Origin: Syntrophorhabdaceae bacterium
GTDB lineage: Bacteria > Desulfobacterota > Syntrophorhabdia > Syntrophorhabdales > Syntrophorhabdaceae
Length of the DNA: 64,000 nt
NCBI GenBank assembly: GCA_035541755.1
Contig: DATKMQ010000174.1
Span: 1 to 64,000, forward strand
Reading direction: 5' to 3'
Position 1 is the stretch's first letter. Each line of letters opens with the position of its first letter. The notes below the pieces were generated by a model. It was not told the origin of the DNA. It saw only the letters and a list, made by a program, of their open reading frames with translations, and did not search any database. The translations under genes were made by a program, and so were the position numbers. Of the stretch, positions 17,917-26,727 are shown piece by piece.

Positions 17917-18012
17917 GAAGAATGGGTAAGCCATGCGTAACCGTAGCGCACATACAAACCGCGCACCGAAGGTCTACCTGGAATCACTTTACCCTTGCAT
18001 ACCGCTTTCACT

Positions 18013-18030
18013 CCTCAAGGTTTTCCTTGA
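18013..18030. repeat. Perfect inverted repeat upstream of the OGT-like gene
   Basis: CTCAAGG-TTTT-CCTTGAG, 7-bp arms, 31 bases before the plus-strand ATG at 18062. It could be a protein-binding operator or an RNA hairpin; it is not followed by a T-run, so it is a poor terminator on either strand. Confidence 0.45.
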
Positions 18031-18061
18031 GTAAAGCGTCATTTCATGACACAATTAGCTC

Positions 18062-20263
18062 ATGGGAAAACTGAAATCCACCCCATCTTTACAACGTATG
18101 CTCGATGAAGGGATAAAGCGTCACCAGGCCGGGCGGCTTCAAGACGCGCAAGAGATATATCGGAGCATACTGAACAAACAGCCCGGCCAGCCCGACGCAC
18201 TTCATCTCATGGGGGTCATCGCGCATCAGATCGGGCGGCACAGGGTTGCGGTAAACCTTATCGGAGAAGCCATTAAATCAAATCCGCAGGCGGCCCCCTT
18301 TCACAACAACATCGCTGAGGCCTTCAAGGCACTGGGAAGCCTTGATGAGGCAAGGCTTCATTACGAGAAGGCAATCGCCCTCAAGAAAGATTATTTCGAA
18401 GCTTACAACAACCTCGGCGTGGCCCTCCAGGAGAACGGCCATGTAATTGATGCCCTGCCCTATTATGAGAAAGCCCTCGCCTTGAATCCACGGTACGCCG
18501 AAGCGCATAACAACCTCGGCGTGTCGCTCAAAGAGCTCGGAAGATTCGACGAGGCTCTTACACATTTCCGCAACGCCGTTGAAATCAATCCTCGTTACGC
18601 CGAGGCGTATAATAATATGGGGATTACACTACTGGCAGCCGGTCTCACTGACCAGGCTATCGATCTTTTCAAGAAGGCCATTGAGCTTAAAGCGGACTAC
18701 GTCGACGCGTACAATAATATGGGTATCGCCATGAAAGACAAGGGACTGTTTGAAGAAGAACTTGACTTGTATCAGAAGGCGCTCTCCATAAAACCCGATT
18801 ATGCCGATGCGCATTATAATCTCGGCTGCGCTTTGCAGGAACACGGCTATATGGATGAGGCCCTGAAGGCTTTTGAAAACGCTTACACGCTCAAGCCACA
18901 GGACACGATCAAGGTAAAGATTGCCACCATGCTCCCGGTAATCCCGAGATCATCGCAGGAAATCATCGAATCGACAAAGCAATTCGGAGATAATATAGAT
19001 GCCCTTCTGAAAGCCCCTGTCAGCCTCGCTCATCCGGAACAGGAAACGGAAAATACGAACTTCTACCTTGCTTATAACGGTCTTAACGTCAAAGACCTCC
19101 AGATCAAGCTTGCGTCCTTCTATGAGCGGGCATGCCCGTCTCTTTTCTACACGGCGCCGCACTGTTCTGCCCGCATGAGGCCACATCATGGCAGGATCAA
19201 AATCGGGTTGATCTCACGGTTCTTCAAGAACCACACGGTAGGTCAATACATGATGGGCATTATAGCGGAACTCTCCAGGAAGGATTTTGAGGTCGTGCTC
19301 TTTACATTTGCGCACAAACCCGACAGGATCTCTCAATATATGGAGGAAAAAGCAGACAAAGTCATTAAGCTCACCACGAACCTTAACACAGCCCGCGGCC
19401 AGATCGCTGACGAGACCCTCGATCTGCTCCTGTATGCCGATATCGGCATGGAACCCTTCACGTATTTTCTCGCTTTTTCCCGGCTTGCCACCGTACAATA
19501 TGCCTTCTACGGCCATCCGGTCACAACCGGCATCAGAAATGTCGATTACTTTATCTCGCATGAAGACTGCGAGACAGAAGAAAGCGAGAGATACTACAGC
19601 GAGAAGCTTCTCCGGCTCACGAGTTCGGTAACATACACGTGCTATCACAGAGCGGAGTTTTCCCTTCCGCTTAAATCCCGCGCTGCTTTTGGTCTTGATG
19701 AAACTCACCATATCTATATCTGCCCGCAATCGCTTTTTAAGTTCCATCCCGACTTCGACCTCACTCTCGGTAATATCCTCCGCAATGACCCTGAAGGTAT
19801 TCTCCTCATCTTTCAGGGGAAAAGTCCTCATTGGACTGAGCTTCTCATTGAGCGTATGCAAAGGACCGCACCTGATGCGGCCGATCGTATCCTTGTCTCT
19901 CAACGCAGGCCTTACGACGAGTTCTTGAGCCTTATCGCCCTGGCCGATGTCATGCTCGATACGTTTCACTTTAGCGGCGGCAGCACCACCTTTGACGGCC
20001 TCGCCGTGGGCACACCGATCGTGACCCTGCCCGGACAATTCATGAGGGGACGCCAGACGTATAGCCTCTACAAACGAATGGGTGTGATGGACTGCGTTGC
20101 GGTCGACCCGGATGACTATACGCGCATCGCCGTGAAACTCGCCACGAACCCAGACTTTCGTGGAGCAATCAAGGAAAAGATTCTCGCACAGAGCCCACTC
20201 GTCTTTGATGATGTGACCATGGTCAGGGAGTTAGAGCGGCTGCTCCACACTACCGCTACTTAA
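18062..20263 (+). CDS. TPR-GT41 protein, OGT (O-GlcNAc transferase)-like
   Basis: A 733-residue protein with the layout of bacterial O-GlcNAc-transferase-like enzymes. Residues ~10-285 contain about eight canonical TPRs (AYNNLGVALQENGHVIDALP, AHNNLGVSLKELGRFDEALT, AYNNMGITLLAAG). Residues ~365-733 form a GT41-type GT-B catalytic region: IKIGLISRFFKNHTVG, a ILVSQRRPYDEFLSLIALAD segment and the donor-binding FHFSGGSTTFDGLAVGTPIV followed by TLPGQFMRGRQTYSLYKRMG. Such enzymes attach single sugars to Ser/Thr of target proteins. Its position next to flagellin makes flagellin the obvious candidate acceptor. The ATG lacks a visible Shine-Dalgarno; a second ATG at residue 13 is possible. Its last 8 bases overlap the end of flgL on the opposite strand. 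Confidence 0.85.
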   Translation: MGKLKSTPSLQRMLDEGIKRHQAGRLQDAQEIYRSILNKQPGQPDALHLMGVIAHQIGRHRVAVNLIGEAIKSNPQAAPFHNNIAEAFKALGSLDEARLHYEKAIALKKDYFEAYNNLGVALQENGHVIDALPYYEKALALNPRYAEAHNNLGVSLKELGRFDEALTHFRNAVEINPRYAEAYNNMGITLLAAGLTDQAIDLFKKAIELKADYVDAYNNMGIAMKDKGLFEEELDLYQKALSIKPDYADAHYNLGCALQEHGYMDEALKAFENAYTLKPQDTIKVKIATMLPVIPRSSQEIIESTKQFGDNIDALLKAPVSLAHPEQETENTNFYLAYNGLNVKDLQIKLASFYERACPSLFYTAPHCSARMRPHHGRIKIGLISRFFKNHTVGQYMMGIIAELSRKDFEVVLFTFAHKPDRISQYMEEKADKVIKLTTNLNTARGQIADETLDLLLYADIGMEPFTYFLAFSRLATVQYAFYGHPVTTGIRNVDYFISHEDCETEESERYYSEKLLRLTSSVTYTCYHRAEFSLPLKSRAAFGLDETHHIYICPQSLFKFHPDFDLTLGNILRNDPEGILLIFQGKSPHWTELLIERMQRTAPDAADRILVSQRRPYDEFLSLIALADVMLDTFHFSGGSTTFDGLAVGTPIVTLPGQFMRGRQTYSLYKRMGVMDCVAVDPDDYTRIAVKLATNPDFRGAIKEKILAQSPLVFDDVTMVRELERLLHTTAT

Positions 20264-22076
20264 GATAGTTGAGGATGTTGACGGAAAGGACCTTGGACAT
20301 AGTGGCAAGCAGGGCCTGATAGGTATTCATCAGCACGTTGAGTTGCACGGCGAGCTCGTTTTCGTCGGCGCCCGTCAGACTGGTCTGCATGGTTTCAATA
20401 TTGGCGTCCTTGGTTTTATTGTTGGTGGTCATGGTGGTTGCCTGGGTACCCTGAAACGCTATGACGGCCGCATTCTTGGTGGTCAATGCCCGCGCGCTCT
20501 CCACGTTTTGAATGTTTTTTGAAATCCAGGTGGTATCTCCCGCGCTAAAGGCGTCTTTGAAGTTCTTAAGCAGCTCGAAAATATTCAGGTCCTTCACCTG
20601 GAACGTATCAGCGGTTGTCAGTGTGTCTGTGCTCGCCGTGGAGAAGGCAAACTTTATACGGTTGTTCGTGGCATTTGCCACCCCCGAACCGTCTACGAAC
20701 ATACCCGCGTCGTAATCGCTCGTATCCGACGACCCGTTGCCCACAACAGAATCTGCCGTGTCAAAGCCAAGAACACCTGCCGCCGTGGAAAGCGGATTGG
20801 ACCAGTTGAGGGTGACCACGCTGCCGGTGTTGTTTGTAATGGAGAACTTCCGTGTGGTGCTATCGTAATTTACCGAGTAACCCGCGCCGAGCTGACTCGC
20901 GATCTGGGTGGCAAGACCCGCTCCGGTGTAAGTGCCATTGGCGAGTGTGACGGCCACTCCGTTACGGTAGAAGGTGTGATTCGTATTATCGATGGTAATA
21001 TCACCCGCCGTGGTGTCCGCACCCCCGGTGCTCACGGCAATGTCGGCCGACCATGTGGATCCTCCGTCTATGGAATACTCGTATGTGGCTCTCGCGGCCA
21101 CGGAGCCCGTGGTCGGACCGTCATTTGTGATTTTGATGAGAAAGGACTTTCTCCCTGTATCGAGGTCGCTCACTGCGGTTTGGCTAGATGCGACAACTGC
21201 GTTTACGTTATTAAAACCGAGCGTGCTCGCCGAGTTAGCGGTAGACCAGTTGAAGGTAGCATCACTCCCTGTATTGTTGGTTATGGCAAACTTCCTCGTC
21301 GTAGTATCAAAACCCACAGAATAATTCGCCCCGAGCTGCGTCTGAATTTGCTGAGCGAGACCACTTCCCGTATATACCCCGGATGCGAGCGTAAGGGTCA
21401 CGCCGTTTACAACCAGGGCATTGTTCGTACCGTCGATAACGTAGGCGAACTTGTCCGTATCCGAATAGACGTCTCCTGTATAAGCATTTCCAACGCTGCC
21501 ATAGGCAATCTTCGAGCTGCCATAGAATGCAGATCTTCCCGAAATCCCATACTGCGTTTTCTCTGACTTGTCTACGTAAATCTGCGTCACGTCTTCCGCG
21601 CTCTCAGGCGTATTGAAGCTCACAGAGTAGTCGTTATTCAATTGAAACGGCGCCACGTCGGACTGTTTTCCGCCGAAAATGTAGGCCCCGCCGAGTTTAG
21701 TATTGCCCACGGTGACGAGCTGTTCGATGATGCCCTTGACCTCTTCGCTCGCGGACTGTCGGACGCTCGCATCGGAAGACTCATAATTGTTTGCAAGCTG
21801 TTCCAGGTTGGACAACTGATCGCCGATACTCGAAAAGCATGTGCCGTACATGTTAACCACGAGCGTCTGGCTCTGCAGGTTGGTGGTGAACTGGCCTACG
21901 AGACTCCTCTCGGCATCGAGTTGCACATTGGTCGCAAATTTCGTGGGGTCGTCCGACGGTGTGTTCACATTCTTCTGTGAGGAGACCTTTATCTCAAGAT
22001 CGTTAAGTTGTTTACTGATCCTGGCTATACTTTGTTCGAGCCCCGCATACCTCATGCTGTCAGATATCCTGATCAT
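20256..22076 (-). CDS. flgL: Hook-filament junction protein FlgL, with internal duplication
   Basis: The hook-associated protein 3 that joins hook to filament, 606 residues, about twice the E. coli length. The N-terminal coiled region (MIRISDSMRYAGLEQSIARI, VNTPSDDPTKF, KLGGAYIFGGKQSDV) and C-terminal helix (LTGADENELAVQLNVLMNTY) are canonical. The extra length is in the middle: residues ~215-280 and ~363-428 are clear tandem copies (both contain a VTLA..G.YTG.GLA.QI..QLGA.YSV pattern followed by TTRKF.ITNNTGS). These copies would be surface-exposed domains. The start overlaps the flgK stop by four bases. Expression probably follows the sigma-28 promoter before flgM. Confidence 0.93.
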   Translation of the reverse strand: MIRISDSMRYAGLEQSIARISKQLNDLEIKVSSQKNVNTPSDDPTKFATNVQLDAERSLVGQFTTNLQSQTLVVNMYGTCFSSIGDQLSNLEQLANNYESSDASVRQSASEEVKGIIEQLVTVGNTKLGGAYIFGGKQSDVAPFQLNNDYSVSFNTPESAEDVTQIYVDKSEKTQYGISGRSAFYGSSKIAYGSVGNAYTGDVYSDTDKFAYVIDGTNNALVVNGVTLTLASGVYTGSGLAQQIQTQLGANYSVGFDTTTRKFAITNNTGSDATFNWSTANSASTLGFNNVNAVVASSQTAVSDLDTGRKSFLIKITNDGPTTGSVAARATYEYSIDGGSTWSADIAVSTGGADTTAGDITIDNTNHTFYRNGVAVTLANGTYTGAGLATQIASQLGAGYSVNYDSTTRKFSITNNTGSVVTLNWSNPLSTAAGVLGFDTADSVVGNGSSDTSDYDAGMFVDGSGVANATNNRIKFAFSTASTDTLTTADTFQVKDLNIFELLKNFKDAFSAGDTTWISKNIQNVESARALTTKNAAVIAFQGTQATTMTTNNKTKDANIETMQTSLTGADENELAVQLNVLMNTYQALLATMSKVLSVNILNYLK

Positions 22077-23482
22077 GCCGCTGTGTTACCTCCGATAGCC
22101 AACAGAGTTGAAAACAGTGAGTCTGCGGTGTTCAAGAGCCGGGCCGCGGCCTGGTATGCATACTGGAATTTTATGAGGTTCGTCATCTCTTCATTGATGG
22201 AAACCCCTGACAGGCTGTCTCGCTGCGATTGTACGGCACTCAGAATGTTTTGATGGTACTGGTAAAGGTCCTGGGCGTTCTTGGAGAGGTTACCGACGGT
22301 GCTCCCGATCGACGCAGCGTAATCCGTGTAGGTCGTATTCTGTCCGCTGATCGTCACTGAAGCGCTCCCCAGGTTGGCAAGCGCCAGCGCAATATCGTTA
22401 CCTGATGTATTCGACGTCGACGAGGTGGCCGCTATATTTCCCACGTCTGTCTTCACCTCATCGCTGATATCGATGTTACATGCATAATCCGATGTGAGAT
22501 TCTTGAAGAAATTGATGCCGGTGGTGCCGTTCGCCGTATAGCCCGTGCTGTGGATATTGTTCACCTCGGTCATAAGCGATTGGGCAAGGTCGTTGATTGT
22601 GCCGATAAATCCTGCGATCTGGTTGTCTCTCAAGTCGATGTAACTCTTTAGCGAGCCGCCCTGGATATTATTGGTGATGTCAATACTCACCCCGCTCCCA
22701 CTGTTCCAGACCACGCTGTAGAAGCCGCTCGCACCGGATGCCTGCGCCGAGAGCTCATTAACGTTTCCTCTGTCCACAAGAATCTTGCCGTTCGACGTCA
22801 TAACGCTCATTCCGCCGTCCTTATCCTCGAAGGACTGGATATTCATTATTCCGGAAAGGTCCTTGATCAACTTGGTTCTCTGGCTTATGAGCGACGCATC
22901 ATCCTTACCGCCGGCGCCTTCCTCATACATCTTGGTGTTAACCTCGGCCAGGGAATGCAGAATCCCGTTTATGCTCGTGACCTGCTGCGCCACGTTGCTG
23001 TTTGCCTCTGCCTGAATGCTTTTCAGCTCACTATACACATTACGAATGCTGCTGCACATATTCGTGCCTTGCATTGCCACATTCGTCCGCGAAGTGGTGT
23101 TCAATGGGTCGGTAGACAGCGATTGCCACGAATTAAAGAAACTGGTAATGTTCGAAGTGAGGTTCGTATTGCTGTCGCTCAAGATGCTTTCCAGGCGACT
23201 GAAATACTGCTCATAGGTCTTCTGTTCTTCCGTAGCGGCATTTTCCTTCGACAGCGACGACTCAAGGTATTTATCATACTGGGCCATTACTTTCTCTATA
23301 CTCACACCGTTTCCCATCATGCCAAAATCGGTTTGCACCGAGGGCGCCTCATTGAATACGGCCTCCTCTCGCATGTAGCCGTCCGTGCTGGCGTTGGCTA
23401 CGTTATTGGAGACCACCTGCATTGCAGTCTGTTGCGCAAAAAGGGCGTTTTGTGCGACGTTTAAGATCGAGGTTATACCCAT
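22073..23482 (-). CDS. flgK: Hook-associated protein FlgK (HAP1)
   Basis: The first hook-filament junction protein, 469 residues. The N-terminus MGITSILNVAQNALFAQQTA followed by VVSNNVANASTDGYMREEAV is the flagellar axial rod/hook motif of FlgK, and the C-terminus GVSINEEMTNLIKFQYAYQA completes the helical core. It starts directly after the flgN stop and overlaps flgL by four bases, forming the flgM-flgN-flgK-flgL block found in many bacteria, in which FlgN is the chaperone for FlgK and FlgL. Confidence 0.95.
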   Translation of the reverse strand: MGITSILNVAQNALFAQQTAMQVVSNNVANASTDGYMREEAVFNEAPSVQTDFGMMGNGVSIEKVMAQYDKYLESSLSKENAATEEQKTYEQYFSRLESILSDSNTNLTSNITSFFNSWQSLSTDPLNTTSRTNVAMQGTNMCSSIRNVYSELKSIQAEANSNVAQQVTSINGILHSLAEVNTKMYEEGAGGKDDASLISQRTKLIKDLSGIMNIQSFEDKDGGMSVMTSNGKILVDRGNVNELSAQASGASGFYSVVWNSGSGVSIDITNNIQGGSLKSYIDLRDNQIAGFIGTINDLAQSLMTEVNNIHSTGYTANGTTGINFFKNLTSDYACNIDISDEVKTDVGNIAATSSTSNTSGNDIALALANLGSASVTISGQNTTYTDYAASIGSTVGNLSKNAQDLYQYHQNILSAVQSQRDSLSGVSINEEMTNLIKFQYAYQAAARLLNTADSLFSTLLAIGGNTAA

Positions 23483-23914
23483 TTAGATAACCTTTGAGAA
23501 AAGTACGGGTCTTTGTTCCGGTTTTTTGCCATACGCAGGAGCAGTATTCAAAAAACCGATAATATGTTCTATGGATGACCGAACATGATCGATTGAAAAG
23601 GAAAGCAGTTTCATGTTCTTCTGAAGGGCAATCTTTATTTCCTTCATGGTGTGATGCATTTCTTTTGTCAATGCTTGCCAGGTCTGGCTATCCAATATTT
23701 CTTCTTTATCACTCAAGGATTCGAAGAGTTTTTCCTTTTCCATCTTCAGGTATTCGAGTTTTCTTAATATCTCTTCTTTCCTGTTGTTTTCCTGGATGAT
23801 GCCTTCAAGGGAGAAGGAAATGATCGCATCCCTCTCTCCCTGAAGAACTTTCAAGAACTCTTTCAGGGCTTTCTGCTCTTTCCGTGCAAGTTCTATGACG
23901 GGTTTGTCATTCAT
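23483..23914 (-). CDS. flgN: FlgN-type flagellar export chaperone
   Basis: A 143-residue, almost wholly helical, charged protein (KEQKALKEFLKVLQGERDAI, NRKEEILRKLEYLKMEKEKL). Length, helix pattern and place between flgM and flgK match FlgN, the cytoplasmic chaperone that keeps FlgK and FlgL export-competent. The start codon overlaps the flgM stop by one base (TAATG), implying coupled translation. Sequence identity in this family is low, so the assignment rests strongly on context. Confidence 0.82.
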   Translation of the reverse strand: MNDKPVIELARKEQKALKEFLKVLQGERDAIISFSLEGIIQENNRKEEILRKLEYLKMEKEKLFESLSDKEEILDSQTWQALTKEMHHTMKEIKIALQKNMKLLSFSIDHVRSSIEHIIGFLNTAPAYGKKPEQRPVLFSKVI

Positions 23915-24219
23915 TACAGCAACTCATCCAAAAGCTGACTTTTCAGCATGCTCTTTGCAACCAGTTCGCCTTTCACATTGTACGTCTGGTTCTGGATCGC
24001 CTCTTTCATAGCGTCCACTTTGTCCTGCCTCGCTGCGGGCTCAGCCTTTACCCGTTCTTTCAACTCACTGATTTCCTGTTTCCCGGAGGACAGCTCAACT
24101 TTGTCGAAAGCGCCTTGGTTGCCCTTCTTTTCCGTTGCCGGTTCCTTTTGCAGCTTACTCTGTGTAGACTTTACGAGACTATCCAGAAGACCGGTTTGCT
24201 TATCATTCTCTATCTTCAT
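23914..24219 (-). CDS. flgM: Anti-sigma-28 factor FlgM
   Basis: A 101-residue anti-sigma factor that holds FliA inactive until it is exported through the finished hook. The N-terminal half is polar and disordered-looking; FDKVELSSGKQEISELKERV followed by the C-terminal helix DAMKEAIQNQTYNVKGELVA is the FlgM sigma-binding signature. AAAAGGAGGTGGA is a strong ribosome site before the ATG. A near-perfect sigma-28 promoter lies 32 bases upstream within flgJ, so FlgM is made from a FliA-dependent promoter as in enteric bacteria. Confidence 0.92.
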   Translation of the reverse strand: MKIENDKQTGLLDSLVKSTQSKLQKEPATEKKGNQGAFDKVELSSGKQEISELKERVKAEPAARQDKVDAMKEAIQNQTYNVKGELVAKSMLKSQLLDELL

Positions 24220-24237
24220 AACAGTCCACCTCCTTTT

Positions 24238-24603
24238 TTACTTACCTGTATTATCGCCGCTTTGTTTTGAAACTTTAGTGTTTTCCTGAGAATTTTCCCT
24301 ACTATTTCCCCGGTCCGCATAGCGCATAAGCATATCTTTGATGCCGATCCCTTTATCGGCGAGAAAATCAGCCACTTTTTGGTACACGATGGACATATAC
24401 GTCTCTTCCATGTACCCCTTCTTCTTTGAAAGCTCCGTGGTCTTTTGCAACTCCTTTAGCATAGTAAGCATAAAATACGACTCGAAGCCTTTGCAGACCT
24501 TTTCTTTATCCCCCCCGTTTGCGCCGTTACGGGTCACGCCCGATTCACTGAGAACGGAGGCCATCGTAGCATTAATAGTTCGCTTTATTGAGATTTCGCT
24601 CAT
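24238..24603 (-). CDS. flgJ: FlgJ-type rod-binding protein (no muramidase domain)
   Basis: A 121-residue protein corresponding to the N-terminal rod-scaffold domain of FlgJ (KVCKGFESYFMLTMLKELQK, YQKVADFLADKGIGIKDMLM). The peptidoglycan hydrolase domain of E. coli FlgJ is absent, which is usual in many non-enteric bacteria, where a separate enzyme opens the wall. The gene lies between flgI and flgM. Its 3' end also contains the sigma-28 promoter for flgM, which fixes the DNA there for two purposes. Confidence 0.87.
   Translation of the reverse strand: MSEISIKRTINATMASVLSESGVTRNGANGGDKEKVCKGFESYFMLTMLKELQKTTELSKKKGYMEETYMSIVYQKVADFLADKGIGIKDMLMRYADRGNSRENSQENTKVSKQSGDNTGK
24251..24277 (-). 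promoter_or_regulatory. Sigma-28 promoter for flgM-flgN-flgK-flgL
   Basis: On the minus strand TAAAGTTT (8/8), 11 bases, GGCGATAA (7/8 to GCCGATAA). Predicted start near 24244, 25 bases before the flgM ATG at 24219. It lies inside the flgJ coding region. It is the best sigma-28 match seen in the window. Confidence 0.85.
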
Positions 24604-24616
24604 GCCGGCCCCTTCA

Positions 24617-25999
24617 TCATATCACTTCCAGCTCAGCCTGCAAAGCCCCGGAGGCTTTGATCGTTTGCAAAATCGTGATCACATCCCGGGAAGATACCCC
24701 GGTGGCATTGAGCGCATTGACCAGCTCCCTGATCGTCACACCGCTCTCCATGAGATAGAATTTCCCTTTCTCTTCTTCGACCTTCATTGTCGTATCCGGA
24801 GTGACAACCGTCTGACCTTGCGTGAATGGCAAGGGCTGACTCACCTTCTCGCTCTCCTTAATTTGAACGCTAAGATTACCATGTGCGATAGCCACCGTCG
24901 ATATCTTCACGTTTTCACCGATAACAACCGTGCCCGTCTTCTCGTCAACGATGATTTTTGCCGCGACATCAGGCGCCACTTCGAGATTTTCAACCGCCGA
25001 AAGAAATTTAACCGGATTCGCCTTAAGACTCTGTGGCGTTTCGACAGTCACCGTACCGCCATCCTTAGCAAAAGCCGCTTCTGCAAACACCTCATTGATA
25101 CGGTCAGCAACCCTCTTTGCGGTGGTAAAGTCGGGCATTTTCAGGGAAAGTGTGGTTGAATCCATTTTGAAATTGCCGTATTCGACCTCCCGTTCTATGG
25201 TTGCCCCATTGGCTATTCGTCCTACGGTGGGGTGATTCTTTTGTACTGTCGCCCCCTGACCGCTCGCCAGAAAACCGCCGACAACTACTGGTCCCTGGGC
25301 CACTCCATATACCTCTCCGTCAGCCCCTTTGAGCTGGGTGATCAAAAGGACTCCGCCTTCAATGCTCCGCGCGTCGCCGATAGAAGAGACCGTAACGTCT
25401 ATCCTGTTTCCGATCTTCGCGAAGGGCGGCAGGTTGGCCGTCACGACCACGGCGGCGATATTGTTGACCTTTATTGCCGTGGGGTCAACTCTTACCCCCA
25501 TATTCTCCAGCATGTTGGCAAGAGATTGGGTCGTAAATATCGTGTTCGCTTTGTCCCCTGTGCCGCGAAGGCCCGTGACCAGACCGTAACCCACAAGCTG
25601 ATTGGTCCTGACCCCATTTACATATGCAAGGTCCTTTATCCGTGCAGCATATGGGGTGGCCGCCAGGCACACGAGGTAAATACATACAAGAGCGAAAACA
25701 TGGAATACACGCGCAATAATCCTCGATTTTGTCGCTGCATCGAGGACCAACGTACCGGTCGCACGCTGTGGCTTCCGTTCTTCTGTTCCCCTGGTCTTGA
25801 GCCCTGCCTTGGTTTCACAATCGTGAGACACAACCGGGCAAAGCGATCCATCGCCCTCGACAATTATATCTTTGTCCTCTTCGCATTTCCATTCTTCGCT
25901 TCCATTCTCACCGGCAGATGTTTCTTTCCCGCTTCGCGCTCCGTAAACGGTGTCGGCTATCGGTCTTCTCTCTTCGCTGTTCCATTCGTTATGTTTCAT
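24617..25999 (-). CDS. flgI: Flagellar P-ring protein FlgI, with unusual N-terminal extension
   Basis: The periplasmic P-ring subunit. The mature part begins near residue 100 (AARIKDLAYVNGVRTNQLVG, GYGLVTGLRGTGDKAN) and runs to the conserved end GVSSRDVITILQTIKASGAL. A hydrophobic export segment (FHVFALVCIYLVCLAATPYA) lies at ~94-113, so about 90 charged, low-complexity residues precede it, where FlgI normally starts directly with a signal peptide. The ATG at 25999 has a good GGTGAGC ribosome site and lies 14 bases after flgH. Internal starts near the hydrophobic segment are a TTG at codon ~83 without a visible ribosome site. Either the protein has a long cytoplasmic pre-sequence or translation starts inside. 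Confidence 0.9.
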   Translation of the reverse strand: MKHNEWNSEERRPIADTVYGARSGKETSAGENGSEEWKCEEDKDIIVEGDGSLCPVVSHDCETKAGLKTRGTEERKPQRATGTLVLDAATKSRIIARVFHVFALVCIYLVCLAATPYAARIKDLAYVNGVRTNQLVGYGLVTGLRGTGDKANTIFTTQSLANMLENMGVRVDPTAIKVNNIAAVVVTANLPPFAKIGNRIDVTVSSIGDARSIEGGVLLITQLKGADGEVYGVAQGPVVVGGFLASGQGATVQKNHPTVGRIANGATIEREVEYGNFKMDSTTLSLKMPDFTTAKRVADRINEVFAEAAFAKDGGTVTVETPQSLKANPVKFLSAVENLEVAPDVAAKIIVDEKTGTVVIGENVKISTVAIAHGNLSVQIKESEKVSQPLPFTQGQTVVTPDTTMKVEEEKGKFYLMESGVTIRELVNALNATGVSSRDVITILQTIKASGALQAELEVI

Positions 26000-26013
26000 A
26001 GCTCACCTCACCA

Positions 26014-26718
26014 TCAGAACGGCCAGAACATATCAAAAATCCTTGCAAGGAATCCGGGCCTCTGCTTTTCTCCGACAATCCCGATACCCGTATAGATCAC
26101 TTTCGCATCTGCGATCTGAGTGGAAAGCACAGAATTGTCGTAGGCAATATCTTTCTGTCTCACGATACCCTGCAGCAGGATCTCTTTTTTCTCATTGTTG
26201 ACGACGATTTCCCTCTTGCCTTCAATCGCCAGGTTTCCACTGGGTAGTACATCGACAACCCTCGCTGTGATCGTCGCGCTCAGCGATCCGGTCCTTGTGG
26301 TGGCGCCCGAGCCGGAAAAATCGTTCTGTGTGTTGGCATCGATGAATTTTGAGGGGTTGATGCTCGAGGGAAAGTTATTTGATTCCAATCCCAGGAAATT
26401 GTTGATTCCGGCGGTTGTCTGGGAGGTTCTTTTGGTATCAGTGGTCGCCGATTCCGAAGCCTGGGAGACCTCGACAATCTTTACGGTGATGATATCTCCC
26501 ACGGCCCTTGCCCTGAGATCTCCAAAAATAGTGTTCGTGGTGCTCGCACCTCTCCAGATAGTCCCAGGGGCCTGAGCAGCCGCGGGCTTGGTCTGTTTAT
26601 AGGTGTTGTCGATCACGAAAGGTTCATCTTTGATCCGTGACTCATGCGGGATATCGCATGCGATCAGTCCGTGGCAAGTCGCAGTCAAGATAAGTATCAT
26701 TGCGGTTGTCTTCATCAT
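26014..26718 (-). CDS. flgH: Flagellar L-ring lipoprotein FlgH
   Basis: The outer-membrane L-ring subunit, 234 residues. A short signal peptide ends in the lipobox L-I-A-C with the lipidated cysteine at residue 21. SLWR-like GTIWRGASTTNTIFGDLRAR and VGDIITVKIVE are FlgH signatures, and the C-terminal LLQGIVRQKDIAYDNSVLST matches the family. It shows that the organism has an outer membrane. It lies between flgA and flgI. Confidence 0.94.
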   Translation of the reverse strand: MMKTTAMILILTATCHGLIACDIPHESRIKDEPFVIDNTYKQTKPAAAQAPGTIWRGASTTNTIFGDLRARAVGDIITVKIVEVSQASESATTDTKRTSQTTAGINNFLGLESNNFPSSINPSKFIDANTQNDFSGSGATTRTGSLSATITARVVDVLPSGNLAIEGKREIVVNNEKKEILLQGIVRQKDIAYDNSVLSTQIADAKVIYTGIGIVGEKQRPGFLARIFDMFWPF

Positions 26719-26727
26719 AGTGATCCT

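Larger units (their letters stand above)
17760..18061. other. Divergent spacer between flagellin and the OGT-like gene
   Basis: A 302-base spacer without a supportable gene. It holds the flagellin sigma-28 promoter (17890-17916), the leader hairpin (17790-17807), a perfect inverted repeat at 18013-18030 and a GTCAT-TTC-ATGAC palindrome at 18038-18050. No clear promoter for the plus-strand gene was seen. Confidence 0.7.

Noticed and set aside
18038-18050. GTCAT-TTC-ATGAC palindrome as a third FleQ-like box
   Set aside because: The half-site spacing is 5 rather than 6 bases, and no sigma-54 promoter was found nearby; flagellin has a sigma-28 promoter.
19214-20038. A 274-codon minus-strand frame opposite the OGT-like gene
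   Set aside because: The plus-strand GT41 motifs are clear over the same bases.
25232-26095. A 287-codon plus-strand frame opposite flgI and flgH
   Set aside because: It is the antisense of convincing flagellar ring proteins, and its translation has no family features. Its overlap with the odd FlgI extension was considered but gives no better explanation.
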